Of a stretch of 64,000 nucleotides of DNA, positions 26,401 through 41,400 are shown in pieces. Origin of the DNA: Planctomycetaceae bacterium. Its GTDB lineage: Bacteria; Planctomycetota; Planctomycetia; Planctomycetales; Planctomycetaceae. The stretch covers positions 1 to 64,000 of the forward strand of contig JAKFWA010000135.1 of NCBI GenBank assembly GCA_021732995.1. The letters are read 5' to 3'. Positions within the stretch are counted from its first letter, which is position 1. Every line of letters starts with the position of its first letter. A program made the position numbers and the translations under genes. The notes beneath the pieces were generated by a model. It was not told the origin of the DNA. It ran no database searches and saw only the letters and a list, made by a program, of their open reading frames with translations.

Positions 26401-29400
26401 CCTGGGTGGAGCGGCCACATTGGACCTCGCCGAAGGAACTAACGAAGTCGTCAGGATCACCTTGGACAGCGGTGTCACGAGCGGCAGCTTCCGAGTGACT
26501 TTTAATGGTGAGACGACGGACGATATTTCGTACGACGCGAGTTCGTTCGACTTGAGAAGCGCGCTCTGGGAACTGGACGGGGTTGACCAGGAAGACGTGA
26601 TCGTTACCCGCCCGGATGGCACAGGGCCGTTCACGATTACGTTTGTGGGAGCGAAGGGTGGCCTGAATGTTGCCGATATCACGGCAGCCAATGTGGATCT
26701 TGTCGGAGGTGGCGTCACCACGAGCGTCACCACGCAAGGTTTTCAGTTGCTGAATCCGCTGACGGGTATTGAGTCCGCCACGCTGTACGGCACGCTCGGC
26801 GACGACCTGATCGATGCGTCGCTTTTTACTGGCACGACGTTGATCGAAGGCCTGTACGGCAATGACACAATTGTCGGCAGCAACGGGGCGGACACCATCG
26901 ACGGCGGCGCGGACGACGACCGGATTACCGGCGGAGCAGGAGTGGACTCGATCGAAGGTGGAGAGGGAACTGACACCCTCATTGAGTCGCGGGACGTCAA
27001 CTTCACGCTCGCCAATGTCACGCTCACTCAGACTGGCGGGGTACTTGGCGGAACGACCGAGGTGGATGCGATTGGTGGATTTGAATGGGCCAAGATTACC
27101 GGCGGCAATTCCGCTAACACGATTGATGTCAGCGCATTTACCGGCCTCACGGACGGCACGGTTTTGGACTTGCTCAACGGTGGGAACGGATTCGGTGCGA
27201 CAAGTGGTACCGAAGTCGTGATGACGGGACTCGAGGCCACGACCCCGCTGTCCACGGTCAACAACGGCGCCGGTGTGCGGACCTCAGCCGGGACCGATTT
27301 CGTCCTCGTCTTGCGTGATGGTACGACGCGCGCTGTGGATCTTGGATCGGCGGTCACGCTCAAGGACGCCTTTGACGCCATTCGTGCCGCTGCTCCAACT
27401 GTGACGGCGACGCTCGATGTGGGTGGAACTGCAATTGTTCTGACCGACACGACGGCAGGCGGAGGCAATCTGAGGGTTCAATCCGTTACGGATACCTCGA
27501 CGGACCTGGGCTTGGTCACCACCGGAGTGGGGGGAGTGCTCACCGGTCTGCCGATCAGCGACGGGGCGAGCGACGTCTTCGTGACTCTCAGCGACGGGAC
27601 GCGAGTGGGCGTTGATCTGAGCACTATTTTCACACTCGACGAAGCGCTGGCGGCGTTCAACCTGACGAACTCAAAACTCTTCGCGGCACTGGATGCAGCG
27701 CGGACTCGCGTCGTTCTCTCTGACACTGCTGGCGGTGCTCTGCCGATCACTGTCACGGCTGCGAATGGCTCGATCGCAGGAATGAGCCTCGGCTTGATCG
27801 GAGCAGGAGTGACGGCCAGCACTGCGTCGCTCACTGGCCTCCTCATCGGCATCGCGAAGTCGGCCATCGATGGTGGTGCAGGAAACGACCTGATTACTGG
27901 TACGGGCGGCGATGACACGCTCACTGGTGGTCTAGGCAACGATACGATCTCCGGCGGCGGTGGCACGAACACGTTGGTCCAGCAGCGTGATGCCAACATG
28001 ACGCTCGGCGTCTCGACGTTGGTCATCGGCGCAGAGACCGACACGTTCTCTTCGATTCAGAAGGCGGAACTGACCGGTGGCGCGAGCGCCAACACAATCG
28101 ACGCGTCGGCCTTCAAGGGATCGGCCATCATCAGCACCGGCGGCGGGCTCGATACGCTTAAGGGACCGCTCGGCGACGCGACGTTCCAGGTCACCATAGA
28201 CGGGCTCACCGCTCCGACCTCGGCTACTGACACCGCCCACCAGATCACGATCCATTCCGCCGGCGGCAGCAGTACCTACGAAATCCTGAAATCCGGCAGC
28301 GCGATCGGACAGTCGGATCTGTGGTGGGTCAACAGCGTGGGCGCGACGGACAAGGCGGAATACCAGTTGCGTGGCGGAGTTGTCTCCGTCGGAGAGAACC
28401 TTGTCGGGAATGGGAAGAACATCAGGATCTCGGCCGATCGGCTGACCATTAACGGCCGCACGATCAGCACTGCGTCCAGCACCGACAACGCCAAGAACAT
28501 CTCCATTCTGGCCAAGCGCATCAATATCGGCGAAGGCACGATTATTGACGCGCGCTCGACAGCCGTGGGCAAGACCAGCGGCACGGTGACCATCGCGGCT
28601 GTTGACGACCGCGCGAGAATTACCGGCGGACCTTTGGCGGCTAACGCCAACGTAGATCGGCTGGATACGAGCATCAATATCGGTGCGGCCAGCATCTATG
28701 GCGGTGACGTCAACATCAAGGCGGTGGCCGACAGCCGCTTCGTGTTTGGTAATCGGACCGAGGGCGGAGACATCGCCCAAAGCCTCGGTTCGAAGATCGG
28801 ATCGCCGATTATCCAGGGTATCACGGAAGCCCTGGCGCTTTTCACACAGGTCGCCCATGCACGCTCGACTGCCAAAATCGACATCGGAACCGCAACATCT
28901 CCGACGGTGATCGTGGGTGAAACGGTCACCGTCATTTCGGACACGGCGGCAAAGGTCGCCACCAAACCGATTGGCATCGCCATCGCTGTGGCGGTCTCGG
29001 TCATGGAGACGGTTTCGAAGATCTACATCGACAATGCCAACATCACCGCGACGGGCGATCTGACGGTCCGTTCCAAGACGGACATGCAACTCAGCAATAT
29101 TGCGGCCGTCAAATCCATTGGTGGCGCGATTGGTGTGTCTGTCGCCGTCACCGACTCTGACGTCACTGCGACGCTAGGGCCGAAGTCGGTCGTCAACGTG
29201 GGGCGTGATCTCTTTGTTCAAGCTGATACGGTCGATCGCAATTACACGAACGCGACCGCCTTCGGGGATCTTTCCACGGCGCTGGCTCTGGGAGTCTCGG
29301 TTCATGTTGCGGATCTTCGTCTGCTGGCCAGCATTGACGGTACCGCGAACGTCGCACGCAACGTCAATGTGACTACAGATGTGCTGAAGGCGCCGGTCGA

Positions 29401-32400
29401 GGGAATTCAGGGCCTGTTCTTCCCCACGTATTACAACGGAGTCTCGGCGGCGGCTTCGATCGACCCCAACGCGTCGACTGGTGACCCGTTCAATGATTTC
29501 GCGGGGAGTCTCATTGCCATCGTCGTGGCCCCACTCAGCAAGAAGGGCATCCGAGCGATCGCATCGAAAGATTCGATCAAGAACGGGGCGACCAAAGGCG
29601 GGCTCGGCGGCTTGATTAGTTCCAAGATTCTGGAGGCCGCAGCACCAACCAAGCCAATGGGCAAGGCTCAGACAGCGGTCAGCCTGGCGATCGACGTCTA
29701 TTCGACGGATGCCGTCTCCCGCATTGGTGACGGAAAACTGAATGACCCAGCCCATGTGGCGACTGTGGATGCGGGCGGGTTCGTCAACGTCAACTCGACT
29801 GTGGAGATTCGCCCCGATATCTCCGCCTCGTCATTGGTGGACTACAGGCCGGCACTTCTCGAAGACGGCACGCCCAATCTTACCGATGACGGCAAGACTC
29901 AGGCGGTGAAAGCCGACGGCGGACAGATCATCATCGGAATCCCGCCGAAGGTCTTTTCGGTGTCGTTCGCACTGGCCTTACATGACAACAAGGCGAGTGC
30001 TTACGTCTCTGGTAATGCCAAAGTCGACGCGGGCAAGGCCGTCACGGTGAACGCTGAGACGCTGAACCGGTTCGATCCGACCAAAGCCTTCGTGGCCAAT
30101 CTGGCCACTCCATTCCGCAAGGCGGTGCCGACTTACGACACGTCGAGCGGCACGCAGTTGCTGAAGAGTGGCGACACGGTCCAGATCAAGGGCAGTCGAT
30201 CTGTTAATGACGTCGCCGGTAAGATCTTTCAGTACATCGGCCCGGATGGCAGTCAGACCGACTTGGGAACGGAAGACTACACAGACAAGAGTCGCTGGCA
30301 GCCTTTCTCGCTCGGCTCGGAAGTCGGTCTCGGCTTCGTGCGTACGCTGGTCACCTTCTTCGATCGCAACTTCGGCTTGGACAAGAACCTGGCGAATGTC
30401 TGGACGCAGTCATCGGCTCATGGGGGCGCGGATGCGTCGATTGGAGGATCGTTCGCACTGATCTTCTTGAAGCAGAAGGCCGATGCGAAAATCCTCAGCG
30501 GCGCGCAGGTCAATCAGAAACAGGACGGCAACCATCCCCGCACGGGAAATCAGAACGTCACTGTGACGGCCAGCAGCCAGAACGACACGATCGACCTGGG
30601 AGGCAACTTCGAAACCCCAGGCGTCGGCAATGTCTTCACGACGGGCGCTGACTTCCGCACCTGGTCGAAGGACCCGTATGCGGCCATCAGGAAGAAGAAG
30701 AATCCTGAGTACCAGAGAAGGCTGAATCTCGGGAAGCCTTCGTCGGGCTTCAAGGGCTTCGATGGCTCGGGCGATGGCGATAGCACGGGAGCCGTCGGCA
30801 TTGCGGTGAACTCTTTCTTCTATCGCAATAACGTGGCGGCCTCGATTGAAGATGGCGTCAGTCTCTTTGCGAACAAGCTCGACGTCCTTGCCGACAACAA
30901 AGTGCTGGCTGTGGCGGTCGGAATATCGGGCGGCAAGGCGGAAAATGTCGCAGTCATCGGCACGGCGGTCGTCAATAAGGTGGACAACACGACCATCGCC
31001 AACATCGGTGGACGGGCCATTGTGGATGTGACCGGCAATACGGTCATCAGTGCTACCGATACGACGAACATCGTCACAGTCGCCGGCTCGCTGGCTCGCT
31101 CGGAGAAGGTGGGGATCGGCGCTTCTTTGGCTCTGAATCTGGTCGACCGGCAAACCGAGGCTTACATCGGAAACTCGCTTGGAGATCCGCATCTGCTCGC
31201 CGGCGGTTCATTCAAGACGGGTGGTACTCTGTCACTGGCTGCATTGGCCAAGGGCTTCATCGGAGCCTTTGGAGTCGCGGGCGCATCGACATCGAATGGC
31301 TCAGTGGGAACTTCCCAGACAGGAGCGGCTATAGCAGGCGGTGTCGCGACGAATACGATCGACGATACCGTCCGGACCTACATCTACCATGGCAAGGTTG
31401 AGGCTGGCGGAGACATCAGCCTGGACGCGACCGCGAGTCCCATCCTCGAAGCATTCACCATCGGAGGTGCAGTCGCTCGCGGCAACACGAACAATGTTGG
31501 GGTTGCCGGAGCAGCCTCGGTGAATGACGTCGAAAATGACGTTCAGGCCTTCATCAAGGACAGCAGCGATACGATTGTGGCGGATCTGCGAGGGGTCACG
31601 TCCACTGCTGGTGGTATCAACCTCGCGGCCATCAATTCGACGCAAGCATTTGCGCATGCGGGGGCGGTCTCACTGGCGTGGTTCAACCCCGAAGGTGCCC
31701 TCCACGAAGGCAAGAGCGTTTCCGTCGGAGTGTCGGTGGCACTCAACCTGGTTGGTGACAGTGACGACCGCAACACAACGCACGCCTTTATTGAAGGCTC
31801 AACTGTAACGGCGCGGGACGCGGTTCAGGTGAGTTCGACGAACGACGGAAGATTCCAGGCTTTGGGTGTGGGCGGCGCGGTTTCTGTCGTCGGAGGCGTG
31901 GGACTGGGAGGTCCGAACGTAGGAATAGGGGACCTGCCAGAGTTGCTGAGCAACACCTCGCTGGCCGCAGCAGTGGCTGGCTCGTTCGCCGCGAACGTCG
32001 TGTACACTTCAATGCAGGCTGTCATTCTCGATGGCAGCAAAGTCACGAGCCAGTTAAATGGCGGTGTCTCGCTGGCGGCCAAGGACGAGACACGGTTGAT
32101 GAACGCCGATGCTTTTGGCGTCGCGGTGGCATTCGCCTCAACGCAGAATCCAACGGGAACCACGACTGCAGTCGCGATCGGTGTCGGAGTTGCCGCCAAC
32201 TACTCGTCCAACGAAATCATTGCGTCCATCCACGGCTCAACGGTCGTGGCGGATGATGAGATCACGCTGACAACAGCCAATCAGGCGAATGTTTCGGCGT
32301 TTGCTCTCGGTGTCGCGGCCTCTGTCGGCAGCTCGCTCGGTTCGACCCGGGCGATTACGGGGGCAGGATCGGCGGCGATCAACCAGATCGAGAATACGAT

Positions 32401-35400
32401 CACAGCCAGTTTCGATTCTGCTCATGTCACATCGAGCAAGTCCGTGAAAGTCTCGGCCAACGACGATGCCACAATCTTCGCGTTTGCTGGCGGCGTGACC
32501 GGCGCGGGAGCCAATGGTGCCACCGGTGCAACGGTTGTCGCCGTTGGCGCGTCACTGGTCCTCAATGAAATCGATAACACGACCGAAGCGTTGAGCATCA
32601 ACTCCACGGTTCGCGGTACCGCAGTTGATTTGGAAGCGACGTCATCTCCCACGATTAAGGCCATCGCTTTGGGCTTCTCGGGTAGCGGTGCCGTCAGTTC
32701 CACCAAGGCCACTGCGATTGCGGCCGCTGGAGCGGGCGTCATCAATGACATCTCCAATTCAACCATCGCCGAAGTCCGGGGCGGCAACGTCACCACCACC
32801 AGCGGCGACCTAGTGCTGATGGCATTTGACGATGCCAATATCGTCGCCGTGGCCGGAGCTGCTGCCGGATCGGGAGCCGGTGGCGATAAGGGTGCGGCGG
32901 TTGCGGCTCAACTGGGAGCTTCATTCGCGGTCAACAGTATCGACGACACGATCCGGGCCCAGATCACCAGCGGAGCGATCGTGTCCGCTGCGGGGAATGT
33001 TGCTCTGTCGGCCAAGCAGGATGCGGACATTCTCGCTCTCTCCTTTGGTTTTGCTGGCGGCGGCAGTTACGCGGCACGTACTGCGATTCAGGTTGCGGGA
33101 GCGGGCTCAGGCTCGGGCAACCGGATCAATAGCACGATTGAAGCGATCGTCGGCCCCAGCACAGTGACTGCCAGTGGAGTGGTCAGTGCAACAGCCACTG
33201 ACAAATCAGACGTCCGTGCGGTGGCGGGAGCCATTGCTGGTGGAGGCGCAGTCTCCAGCGGGATCTCGGTCGCGGGTTCCATCGGCCTGTCGGTTGCCGA
33301 CAACGATATCGGCAATCACGTCCGCGCTGTCGTCGATGGTTCGAAGATCAGTGCCATCCAGGGAATCGCTCTGGATGCTTTTTCAGATTCCAACATTGTG
33401 TGCGTGACGATTGGCGGGGCGATTTCGGTTGGCGCCGGCTCCTACGTTGGTGTCGGCGTGGCACTGGGCGGAGCAGGTTCAGGCAATCGTATTCACAACA
33501 CGATCGACGCCGGGGTTAGAGGCAACAGTGAGATTACGTCGTCTCAAGGCGGACTTTCGATTACTGCGAAGGATGACGCCGATATTACAGCCGTTTCTGT
33601 CGGAGCGGCTCTGGCGATCGCGTCGGGACAAGTAGCAGTGGCTGTACCGATCGGTGCGGCGGTCGCAGTCAATCACATCGACAACTCGATCAATGCGACG
33701 TTCGCTGATTCCAAGGTCATCAGCCTGACGGGACCACTCACCATTTCTGCCGTCGATTCAGCGGAGATCAACTCGGTCGCAGTGGCGGCAACGCTCTCCA
33801 TTACTGGTGGGTCGCAAGCCAACGTGAGCGTCAGCGGCGGCGGTGCCGGTGCCGAGAACATCATCCTCACGCAGACGACAGCCGCGATCGATCGCAGCGA
33901 TATCGCTTCCGTCCCGTCCATTCTGGTGACGACGAATTCCGACTCGTCGATCGACTCGGTGATTACTTCAGTGTCGGCCGCGGGAGTGATCGGAGGCGAA
34001 GCGGGTGTCGGAATCGCGATCGGCGTCGGGGCCGCTCGCAACTTCATCGGCTATGACAAGACCCAGGGCGTGTCGGCTGACTTCACGTCGGAACAACGTC
34101 CAACATCTCTGACGTTCGGCACGACGGTAAAGGTCGCGGATGGGCCACTCCAGAACGATGTCTTCCGGTACGTGGGTTCCAATGTAAATGAAAGCAGCGG
34201 CATTGATCTGTCGACTCAGAACTATGCTGACTCACGCTTGTGGGAACAGGTCAACCTGTCATTGCCAGCCACTGGCAATGTGGCGCGCGTCAGCGATTCG
34301 GACATCAATGCGACAGGTACGTTGACCGTCAATGCTCAGAGCCATGCGGATATTGATTCGACAGTCGTCTCGGTCGCAATTGGCATCTCTGGCGGTGGAC
34401 AGGCAGCCGTAGGTGTCGGAGTTGGTGGTGCGTTTGCTGTCAATAAAATCAAACAGGATGTGCGAGCTACGATTGACGGCGCCGCTGACACCAAAATGTC
34501 CGCAGGGAACGTCATCATCTCGGCACGCGATTTTTCGAGCATCACCGCAGATACGGCTGCTGGCGTCTTGAGTGGTGCCTTCGGGCAGGGGGCAGCGGTA
34601 TCGGTCGCGTTTGGACTCGCCATCGCCAGCAACGAGATCGCCAACAATGTGGAAGCGAGCATCGCCAACGCTGATTCGCTGACGACGACGAGCGGCGATG
34701 TTGATGTCGGGGCTCAGTCGCATAATGACATTGACAGCCTGTCGGTGGCGGTGACTGTTGCTCCCGCCTTCGGAAAGGGTGTCGCCGGCGTGGCTGTCTC
34801 GGGCGGCGGAGCGACGTCCTTCAATGTGGATCTCACTCAGACCAACGCTGCGATTCGCAATAGCACGGTGATCAGTGCCGACGATGTGTCAGTGTCGGCA
34901 GTCAATGACAGCGATCTCGATTCGACCGTCGTGCTGACGTCGGTCGCGGCAGGAGTTGGCAAAGTCGCTGGCGTGGGAGTCTCGATCGGTGCTGCTACCG
35001 CTGATAACTACGTGGGTTACAAGATCAGTGGCGACCGCGTTGGCTCCGACGTGCAAGCCATCGTTGAGAACTCCAGCATCGACGCGAATGGCGCACTCAA
35101 TCAGAGAGCGTGGTCGAATGCGACCATTGACGCGAAAGTCGGTGCCGGAACGCTGGCGATTGCGGCCGTGACGAGCCTTTACAGTGCCAGCGTCGCGGTC
35201 TCTGGTGCTGGTACCGCAACGACCAACAAGATCGCCTACGACACCCGAGCCCTGATCGATGGCGACAGTTCGGGTATCGAAGCTCGCAGCATCTCTCTCG
35301 AAGCGACCGATACGTCGTCCATCACCTCCGACATCGGCAGCGTGGCGACCGCCGCGAACCTCGCGTTGATCGGTGCGTCCATCAGCATTGGCGCCTCGGT

Positions 35401-38400
35401 CGCCAAGAACTTGATTAACAACGACGTCGCCGCACAGATTCTGAACGCGGACCAGACCAATACGACGTCCGGCGGCGTCTTTATGTCGGCTGGTGAATCA
35501 GCCATTGTGCAGAGCCATACATTCTCTGCCGCGGCCGCAGTGAGTGTTTCCATTGGACTCGCTTTGGGCAACGCCATCACCACGGCGGACAACACTCTGG
35601 CCAACAGCGTGCATGTTGATACCACCGGTAGCAATATCACGTCCGCGGGCGACATCACGTTGTCTGCCTACGATGCCTCCAGGGTCAACTCGCACATCGA
35701 AGCCGCCGCAATCTCCGTCGGAGTCGGCTCGATTGGAGTCGGGGCGAGCAACGCCAACAACAACATCGGCGGCTCGGTCTCCGCTTCGGTGGCTAACGGA
35801 ACGCTGACGACGAATGGTACGGGAGACATCAACGTTACGGCCACATCCCAGCCGGAGATCAACTCCGAGAACACAGTGGGTGCAGTAGCTATCGGTGTGG
35901 CCGCCGCCGTCGCTGGCGGTGGCTCGCATGATCGAGTGACGAGCAAGGTCGAGACAACACTCTCCAGCGCGGTTGTCAATGCGGTGGGCGACGACATCAG
36001 GTTCGTGGCCAGTTCCAGCAGCGATGTTTCCCCCGACGCCACGGCGTTCTCGGGATCCAGTTTTATCAGCCTCGGCGCGTTGCAGTCAGATGTGGTCATC
36101 GCGGGTGAGACAACGTCGACCATCTCGGGATCGAGCACGATCAATGCCAAAACGATGACGATGAGTGCCAACAGCACCAACAAAGCCACCACCAACGCGG
36201 TCGTGGCGGGCGTGGGCCTGATCGCAATCACTTCGGCGAGTTCCGACATCGATATTACTCGGACGACCACCGCTCATGTGGCTGAAGGCTCAACCGTAAA
36301 TATTGGTTCGACAACGCTGAAGTTGAATTCGACCTCGACGTCTTCTGCCGATTCCGCAGGTAAGAGCATCACCGGGTCGTTGTTCTCCATCGGCGCCATG
36401 GACATCGACACGAATATCATTGGTACTACGCGCTCGGCGATGGAATCAGGTTCGGTCATCCTAGCCAGTGGTGGCAATGTCGAGTTACTCGCGAATGACG
36501 CGAGCGACGCGCACACGCAGATGAGGTCGGTCGGTGTGGGCGTGGTGCTGAATGTCAATGTCAGCAGTCCCAGCTCAACGGTTCGACCGACGACAACAGC
36601 AGAAGTGTTCGGTGATATCCTCGGCACGACACCGCAAACGAGCGCTGGTCATGTCAGTATCACTGCTGTCTCAAATGATCGTGCAGAAACGGCGTTGCAC
36701 AGCAATAACGGTGGCGCGATCAATGTGTCGGTCGGCGAGGTGAACGCTCTATCGAGTCCGACCACGATCGCACGCATCGGCAGCAATCGCACGGTGAAAG
36801 CCAGCGGAGATGTGGCACTCCGCAGTACGGTCAACTCCGAAGCAGATTCGTCAGCCATTGGTTCGGCTGGTGGTTTCGTCACTGTGAGCGTGCTCAACAG
36901 CGACGCGGTTTCGACGCCCAACACGTATTCCGAAGTTGGTAATGGCGCGATCATCAATGCCGGTGCGATTAGACTTACCAGCCATATCCCGGACACCCGT
37001 ATCTTCAACAATCGGTTCCAGGCGGAAGGGTCGGGGTTCATCCCGGTCTCGGGTGATGGCTACACCATGGCGATGAGTGCCGGTTCATCCGGAGGCTTTG
37101 TCAGTGTCGCCGATGCGAACTCCCATGCCATTAACTCACCGACAACCCGCACGTCCATCGGCGGCGATGCGCAACTGACCGCACGCGACATTGTGCTGGA
37201 AACGAACAGCTTGTCGGCGACTGTCGCAGCGACCACCGGGGTCGGCGGGGGCGTGGTCGCGGTGGGCGGTGTGGATGCCATCATTGACTCTAACAACGTG
37301 TCCCAGAACATCATCGGCGACCGCGCGAAGCTGAACGCGTCCAACAACATCGCTATGACTTCCTGGGGCTTCACGGACACGATGGGTAAGACATCCGCCA
37401 ACACCGGAGGTTTGATTGCCGTCGTGTCTGCGGACACCAAGATCAACGACAAATTCGAAGTTGCGAACATCGTTGGTGGCGCCGCACAATTAACGGCGCT
37501 CGGCACCCTGACCATCGACTCCATCAGTGCCATCGGGGCCGATGGTATCTCGATTGCTGACGGTGGGGGACTGGGAGTTCGTACGGCATCCAGCAACTCA
37601 AACGGCGACGTCGGAAGCTCAGCCAACAAAGGCGTATTTGTCAGCGGTAAAACAGCCGTTGATATTTATGACAACGCCAAGCTGAAAGCCGGCACAATGC
37701 GACTGGCCGGCAGAGTGACCGGCCTGCACGCGGACATGAACTCCAGAAGTACCGGTAAGGGACTCGGATCGAATTCGGATGCCGTGGCGAATGTTGATAT
37801 CTTTGATACCGCAGGCGTCACCATTTACCCGGGCGCCGTAGTGGAATCGGCGGGACGTCTTGATCTGCTAGCGGACCATGAACTGACACAAGCGAATTCG
37901 CTGGCGACTGCCGAAGGCAGATCGGCTTTCGGTGACTCGGACTCCACGAGTATCACGAACCTGCAGAGCTACTCTGTCATCTCCACGGCTGTTGGATCCA
38001 AGGTCATTGCACGAGACCTCAACTCTGAAACGAAGAACAGCGTCCAGATCTACGACCGGAAGGCCGAGCGTTCCGGCGGTATCGACTTCGGCAGCAGTCG
38101 TGAGCGTGGCAACTTCCTGCCGCTGCGAGTTACCGACTGGCGGGGGGATATCGTCATCAATGCGACAGCACCGGATCGCAAACTGGTGATCAACGAAGCC
38201 GGTCGAGTCGAACTCAACAGCAACGTGACCGTTCACGAGAACGATGGGCTTGTTAATGGCATCAGCGGTCTTGGCATTAGTCCGTCGGACGTTGGCTCTG
38301 TTCGGTTCTCAGCGAACTCCATAGGAGTCTACGACGGCCAGACGGCACCGGGCTCGACCTTCTCCACCAGCGGCTTCTTCGGCAATAGTCGCCCGACGCT

Positions 38401-41400
38401 GACTTTCAATGGGACGATGCGATCGATTGAGATTATTAATCGTGGAACGCGAACGCTGGCGTTTGCTCCGATTGACGTTGTCAGCTCGGCAATGCCCACT
38501 GTTGTTATTGATATCAGTAACATCGACACGCAAGGCGTCGTCTTCAACATCCAACGCGCGTTCGAGCCGACAGCGATTAACATTCAGACCAACGGCAACA
38601 TGTATTTCAATGGAAATACATCCGTTAACAACCCTGTCGGCTCGACAAAGATTACTGCGGCGAATGTCGGCTTCGACACCATTCGGACGCACGACCTGGT
38701 AATCAATTCCACGGGCGACGTGGGGGCTATTATCACCGAGTTTCCAAATGGCCAGCCGGTCTCGCGACTGACGGGCATCGAGCTGACTCAAACCAGCGCC
38801 GGTAGTCCGTCGCTCAATTTGCACGCTACCGGAGTGATCACGGCCTCAATCACGGGGTTGCAGCGAGTCAATACGCCCTTCGTTGCCAACATCACTGACA
38901 TTACCGCCCGACAATTGAACGTCGAACTCAATCCAGCGAAGCAGCAATTCGGCGGCGGCAAGCTGGGCCCGGTGCTGGTGCAGAAGACCAAACCCGCAAC
39001 TGGAATCTTCCCGATTCCGCCGTTCTCAAAGTATGTAAATTCACAGCTCTTTGTGTCGAGCTTCGGTTTCGAGTTTGATCCTGAGCTCTACAGCACCGAT
39101 GTCTTTGGCCAGTCCAATGGTAGCCAGAGCGGTGCGACTTACGTCGTCAGAGGTCGCATCGAAGCAGGTACTTCGGGGACTGCGGGAGTTACCGTTAAAC
39201 CCAATGTGGCTGTTGACTATCTTCACTATCAGCAGTCCGCGTCGCTGCCGAGCGGCTTCACGCCGGGCAGACGGCAACAGTGGGCGGACCTGAATGGCGA
39301 CGGGGCGCTGGATCTCGTCACGCTCAACGGTTCCAAACTCACGGTGCTTTCCAACGAACTGACGACGAATAATACCTTCCGGGTCGTTCAGACAATCGAC
39401 GATGAGGCGTTGATTCAGTCGTTCGCGCTCGGTGATATGGATCAGGACGGAGACGTCGATCTCGTGTTCCAACACCGTGCGATGGTGAAGGTCTACAAGA
39501 ACGTCAACGGTATATTCTCCAGCGGTGACACGATTCCGCTGGTGAATCCCGGCTATTCGGGCGTGTTCTTCAATGGCGATATCACTCTCGCGGACGTGGA
39601 CGGTAACGGCTTCCTGGACATCATCGACGCTGGCGAGTTCAGCGTGGCCGTGCATTTGCTGGATGAGACAGGAAACATCAGGGACACGCGATTCACATTC
39701 GGCAGCGGCTATACGCACATTGATTCGGGAGACTACGACCGTGACGGCGACATCGACATCCTGCTCGGCAACTCGGGCGGATCAAAAATTTACAGCAACG
39801 ATGGCAAAGCCAGTTTCACGGACACCAGCATCGCCTTCCCAGGTACGACCAACGGACCGCTGCAGTTCGGAGACAGCGATGGCGATGGTGATCTGGATGT
39901 GCTGGTGCTCGGAAATTCCAACGATGGCCAACGTACGCTTTTGATCTACGAGAATAACGGCGGCGCCTACCGGCTTCGCTCGGAAACCACCGGGGCGATC
40001 AGCAACGTTTTGTGGCAGGATCATGACGCGGACGGCGATCTGGATGTGCTCGTGCATTACACGAATCCCGACCGCAATGTCTTCCTGATTAATGTTGGTG
40101 CGGCGGCGAATCCGAACGACCCGTTGTTTGTGCAGGCATCCACACGCGATCTGCCAAACGGCATCACCTTGCAAGGCTGGTCTGTGGCGAATCTGGTTGG
40201 TGGCAGAGGAGTTGATCTGCTCTACACCGGCCAGCAGAACGGTCAGCCCTTCTATAAGGTCTATGAGAATTTCCAGCCGATTGCGACGACCTCTCCGCCA
40301 ACCGTGCCGCGGCTTGGTGCGACCGCGGTCGGTTCACTGGCAACCATCGACTGGAGCAGTCCGGCAGGCACCGCCGCAGCATCGTCGCCCTATACCTACA
40401 ACCTGCGCGTGCAGCACGGCTCAGACGTGTTCACAATCGGGACTCCGTCGGGGCGCGGTGCGATTTCCGGCAACAGCTTCAAGTTGAGCGATCTGGTTGT
40501 GGGTGAGTCGTACATCATCAGCGTACAGACCGTTGATGCGGCTGGACGACGTTCGGCATGGAGCAATCCTACAGGCTTCGTCAGTACGAATTTCCTGTTC
40601 GTCAATCAGTCGGGTGACACGGACGATGGAAACCCGTCGAATAATCAGACGACGCTGCGGGAAGCCATCAACTTCGCGAACTCGGAGCAAGGACAGTTCC
40701 GCATTCAACTGCAGGCATCGCCGGGGCAATTGCAAAGTCCGCTGACGATTACGAAGTCGATGTTCATTTATGGAGACGGTTCGCAGCAAATCATTGGCAG
40801 TGGCAGCGGCCGACTCTTCAATATCGACGATGGCAACAGTTCCAACGCTCTCGATGTGCGCATCGACGGGCTGACTCTGAAGGGCGGACGAGCCGACTTT
40901 GGCGGCGCGATTCGTTCTACGGAAAGCCTCACGCTCAACGGTATCACGTTCGACGACAATATCGCGACCAAGAGCGGCGGCGCGGTGTGGGTTGATATTC
41001 CAGCCGACGGGCGTGGGTCGTTCAACGGCGTCACCAGTGGAGTCAATCAGGCGACCGATAATGGTGGCTTGATGTGGATCAACAACGCTGGCAGCCTCTT
41101 CATCGGCGGCGGGAGTATCACCTCTGGTGTGAGCCACACCAAGATCGGCAACTCAGCGGGATTCAGCGGCGGAACATTCTACATCACCAATGCAGCGACC
41201 GGGCGAATTGAGACCAGCTCTTACTCCATCAGCTACTCACAGGCCGGTGTCAGTTCCGGTTTCGGCACGAAGTCTGGTGGTGGTGTCTATCTGGCCAACT
41301 ACGGCCTGGCGGATCTGTCCGGCATCAACACCCTGGAAAGCAAAGCTGAAGTCGGCGGCGGTATGGCGGTGTTCAACTACGGTGCGAGTGCGACCGCGAC

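Noticed and set aside
25669-26733. 354-residue minus-strand frame opposite the 9165-residue gene
   Set aside because: It is Pro/Ser/Val-rich and periodic, a mirror of the Gly/Asp-rich RTX and IN repeats on the other strand; no start signal or family.
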